From an uncultured Myxococcales bacterium (GTDB lineage: Bacteria; Myxococcota_A; Bradymonadia; UBA7976; UBA1532): a stretch of DNA of 5,941 bases. The stretch covers positions 1 through 5,941 of the forward strand of contig CALBMW010000393.1 of the NCBI GenBank assembly GCA_937896275.1. The letters run 5' to 3'. The notes beneath the pieces were generated by a model. The model made no database searches. It worked only from the letters and a program-made list of their open reading frames with translations, and was not told the DNA's origin. The stretch's first letter is position 1. The number at the start of each line of letters is the position of its first letter. Below are positions 5,615-5,941 of the stretch, piece by piece. The translations under genes and the position numbers were made by a program.

Positions 5615-5941
5615 ATGGCACTCGAACTCAACCGCAGCAGGGCCCTGCTGGAGCGCGCCACTCGGCTGATGCCCGGCGGCGTGAACAGCCCCGTCCGTGC
5701 CTTCAAGTCCGTGGGCGGCACGCCGCCCTTCATTCGAGAGGCGCGCGGCGCCTGGCTGACGGACGAGGACGGCAACCGCTACGTCGACTATTGCGGGAGC
5801 TGGGGGCCGGCCATCCTGGGCCACGCTCACCCCGAGGTGGTGGCGGCGGTGTGCGAGGCGGCCGCGCGCGGCACCAGCTTCGGCGCGCCCACCGCCGCCG
5901 AGGTCGATATGGCCGAGGCGGTTCGGCGGTTCTACCCCTCC
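5615..5941 (+). CDS. hemL: Glutamate-1-semialdehyde 2,1-aminomutase, N-terminal fragment
   Basis: HemL is a cytoplasmic pyridoxal-phosphate enzyme that converts glutamate-1-semialdehyde to 5-aminolevulinate in the C5 pathway to haem and other tetrapyrroles. The first 109 residues are present and the window ends in frame. Diagnostic stretches are LMPGGVNSPVRAF (residues 18-30), DEDGNRYVDYCGSWGPAILGHAHP (centred near residue 60) and RGTSFGAPTAAEVDMAE, all as in the HemL family rather than other class III aminotransferases. The phosphate-binding GTEA segment and the catalytic lysine lie beyond the edge. The start is the ATG at 5615, with GGAG at 5602-5605 nine nt upstream; the ATG at 5610 is in another frame and gives a short unrelated peptide. 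The presence of hemL implies the glutamyl-tRNA route rather than the ALA synthase (Shemin) route. It follows gyrA on the same strand, probably as a separate or semi-separate transcript with no obvious functional link. Confidence 0.97.
   Translation, partial: MALELNRSRALLERATRLMPGGVNSPVRAFKSVGGTPPFIREARGAWLTDEDGNRYVDYCGSWGPAILGHAHPEVVAAVCEAAARGTSFGAPTAAEVDMAEAVRRFYPS

Overview
This is GC-rich DNA with the strong codon-position GC bias of a high-GC bacterium. The gene content is chromosomal: gyrA, hemL, an RpoE/SigR-like sigma factor, an HD-GYP response regulator and the start of a type III export gate protein. No gene is phage-like, plasmid-like or transposon-like, and there are no rRNA, tRNA or CRISPR sequences. 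The protein styles would fit a Myxococcota or other deltaproteobacterial-type lineage, but that is an inference and the sequence alone does not prove it.

Layout. (1) Positions 1-277, minus strand: the N-terminal 92 residues of a FlhA/SctV-family protein, cut by the window edge. (2) 278-493: a divergent intergenic region with a near-perfect 12-bp direct repeat and a TATGAT box. (3) 494-2032, plus strand: a receiver-GAF-HD-GYP response regulator, predicted to hydrolyse cyclic di-GMP. Shine-Dalgarno spacing favours the start at 494 over the upstream ATG at 488. (4) 2068-2673, minus strand: an ECF sigma factor resembling the SigR group, convergent with the response regulator and with no anti-sigma gene beside it. 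(5) 2674-2956: a second divergent region with a 6-bp dyad and a good vegetative promoter for gyrA. (6) 2957-5506, plus strand: full-length gyrA with an intact catalytic tyrosine and GyrA box, Gln at the quinolone-contact position 83, and an extreme acidic plus Gly-Glu-Gly repeat tail. (7) 5507-5614: a short spacer with two GC-rich hairpins and a probable extended -10 promoter. (8) 5615-5941, plus strand: the N-terminal 109 residues of HemL, cut by the window edge.

The genes do not form one operon. Orientations alternate (minus, plus, minus, plus, plus), so most have their own promoters. The best functional link is the export gate gene divergent from the HD-GYP regulator, since cyclic di-GMP commonly controls motility and secretion. 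I see no clear candidate for a wholly new system. The items most worth a second look are the repeated 12-mer, the orphan SigR-like sigma factor, GyrA Gln83 and the GyrA C-terminal tail.
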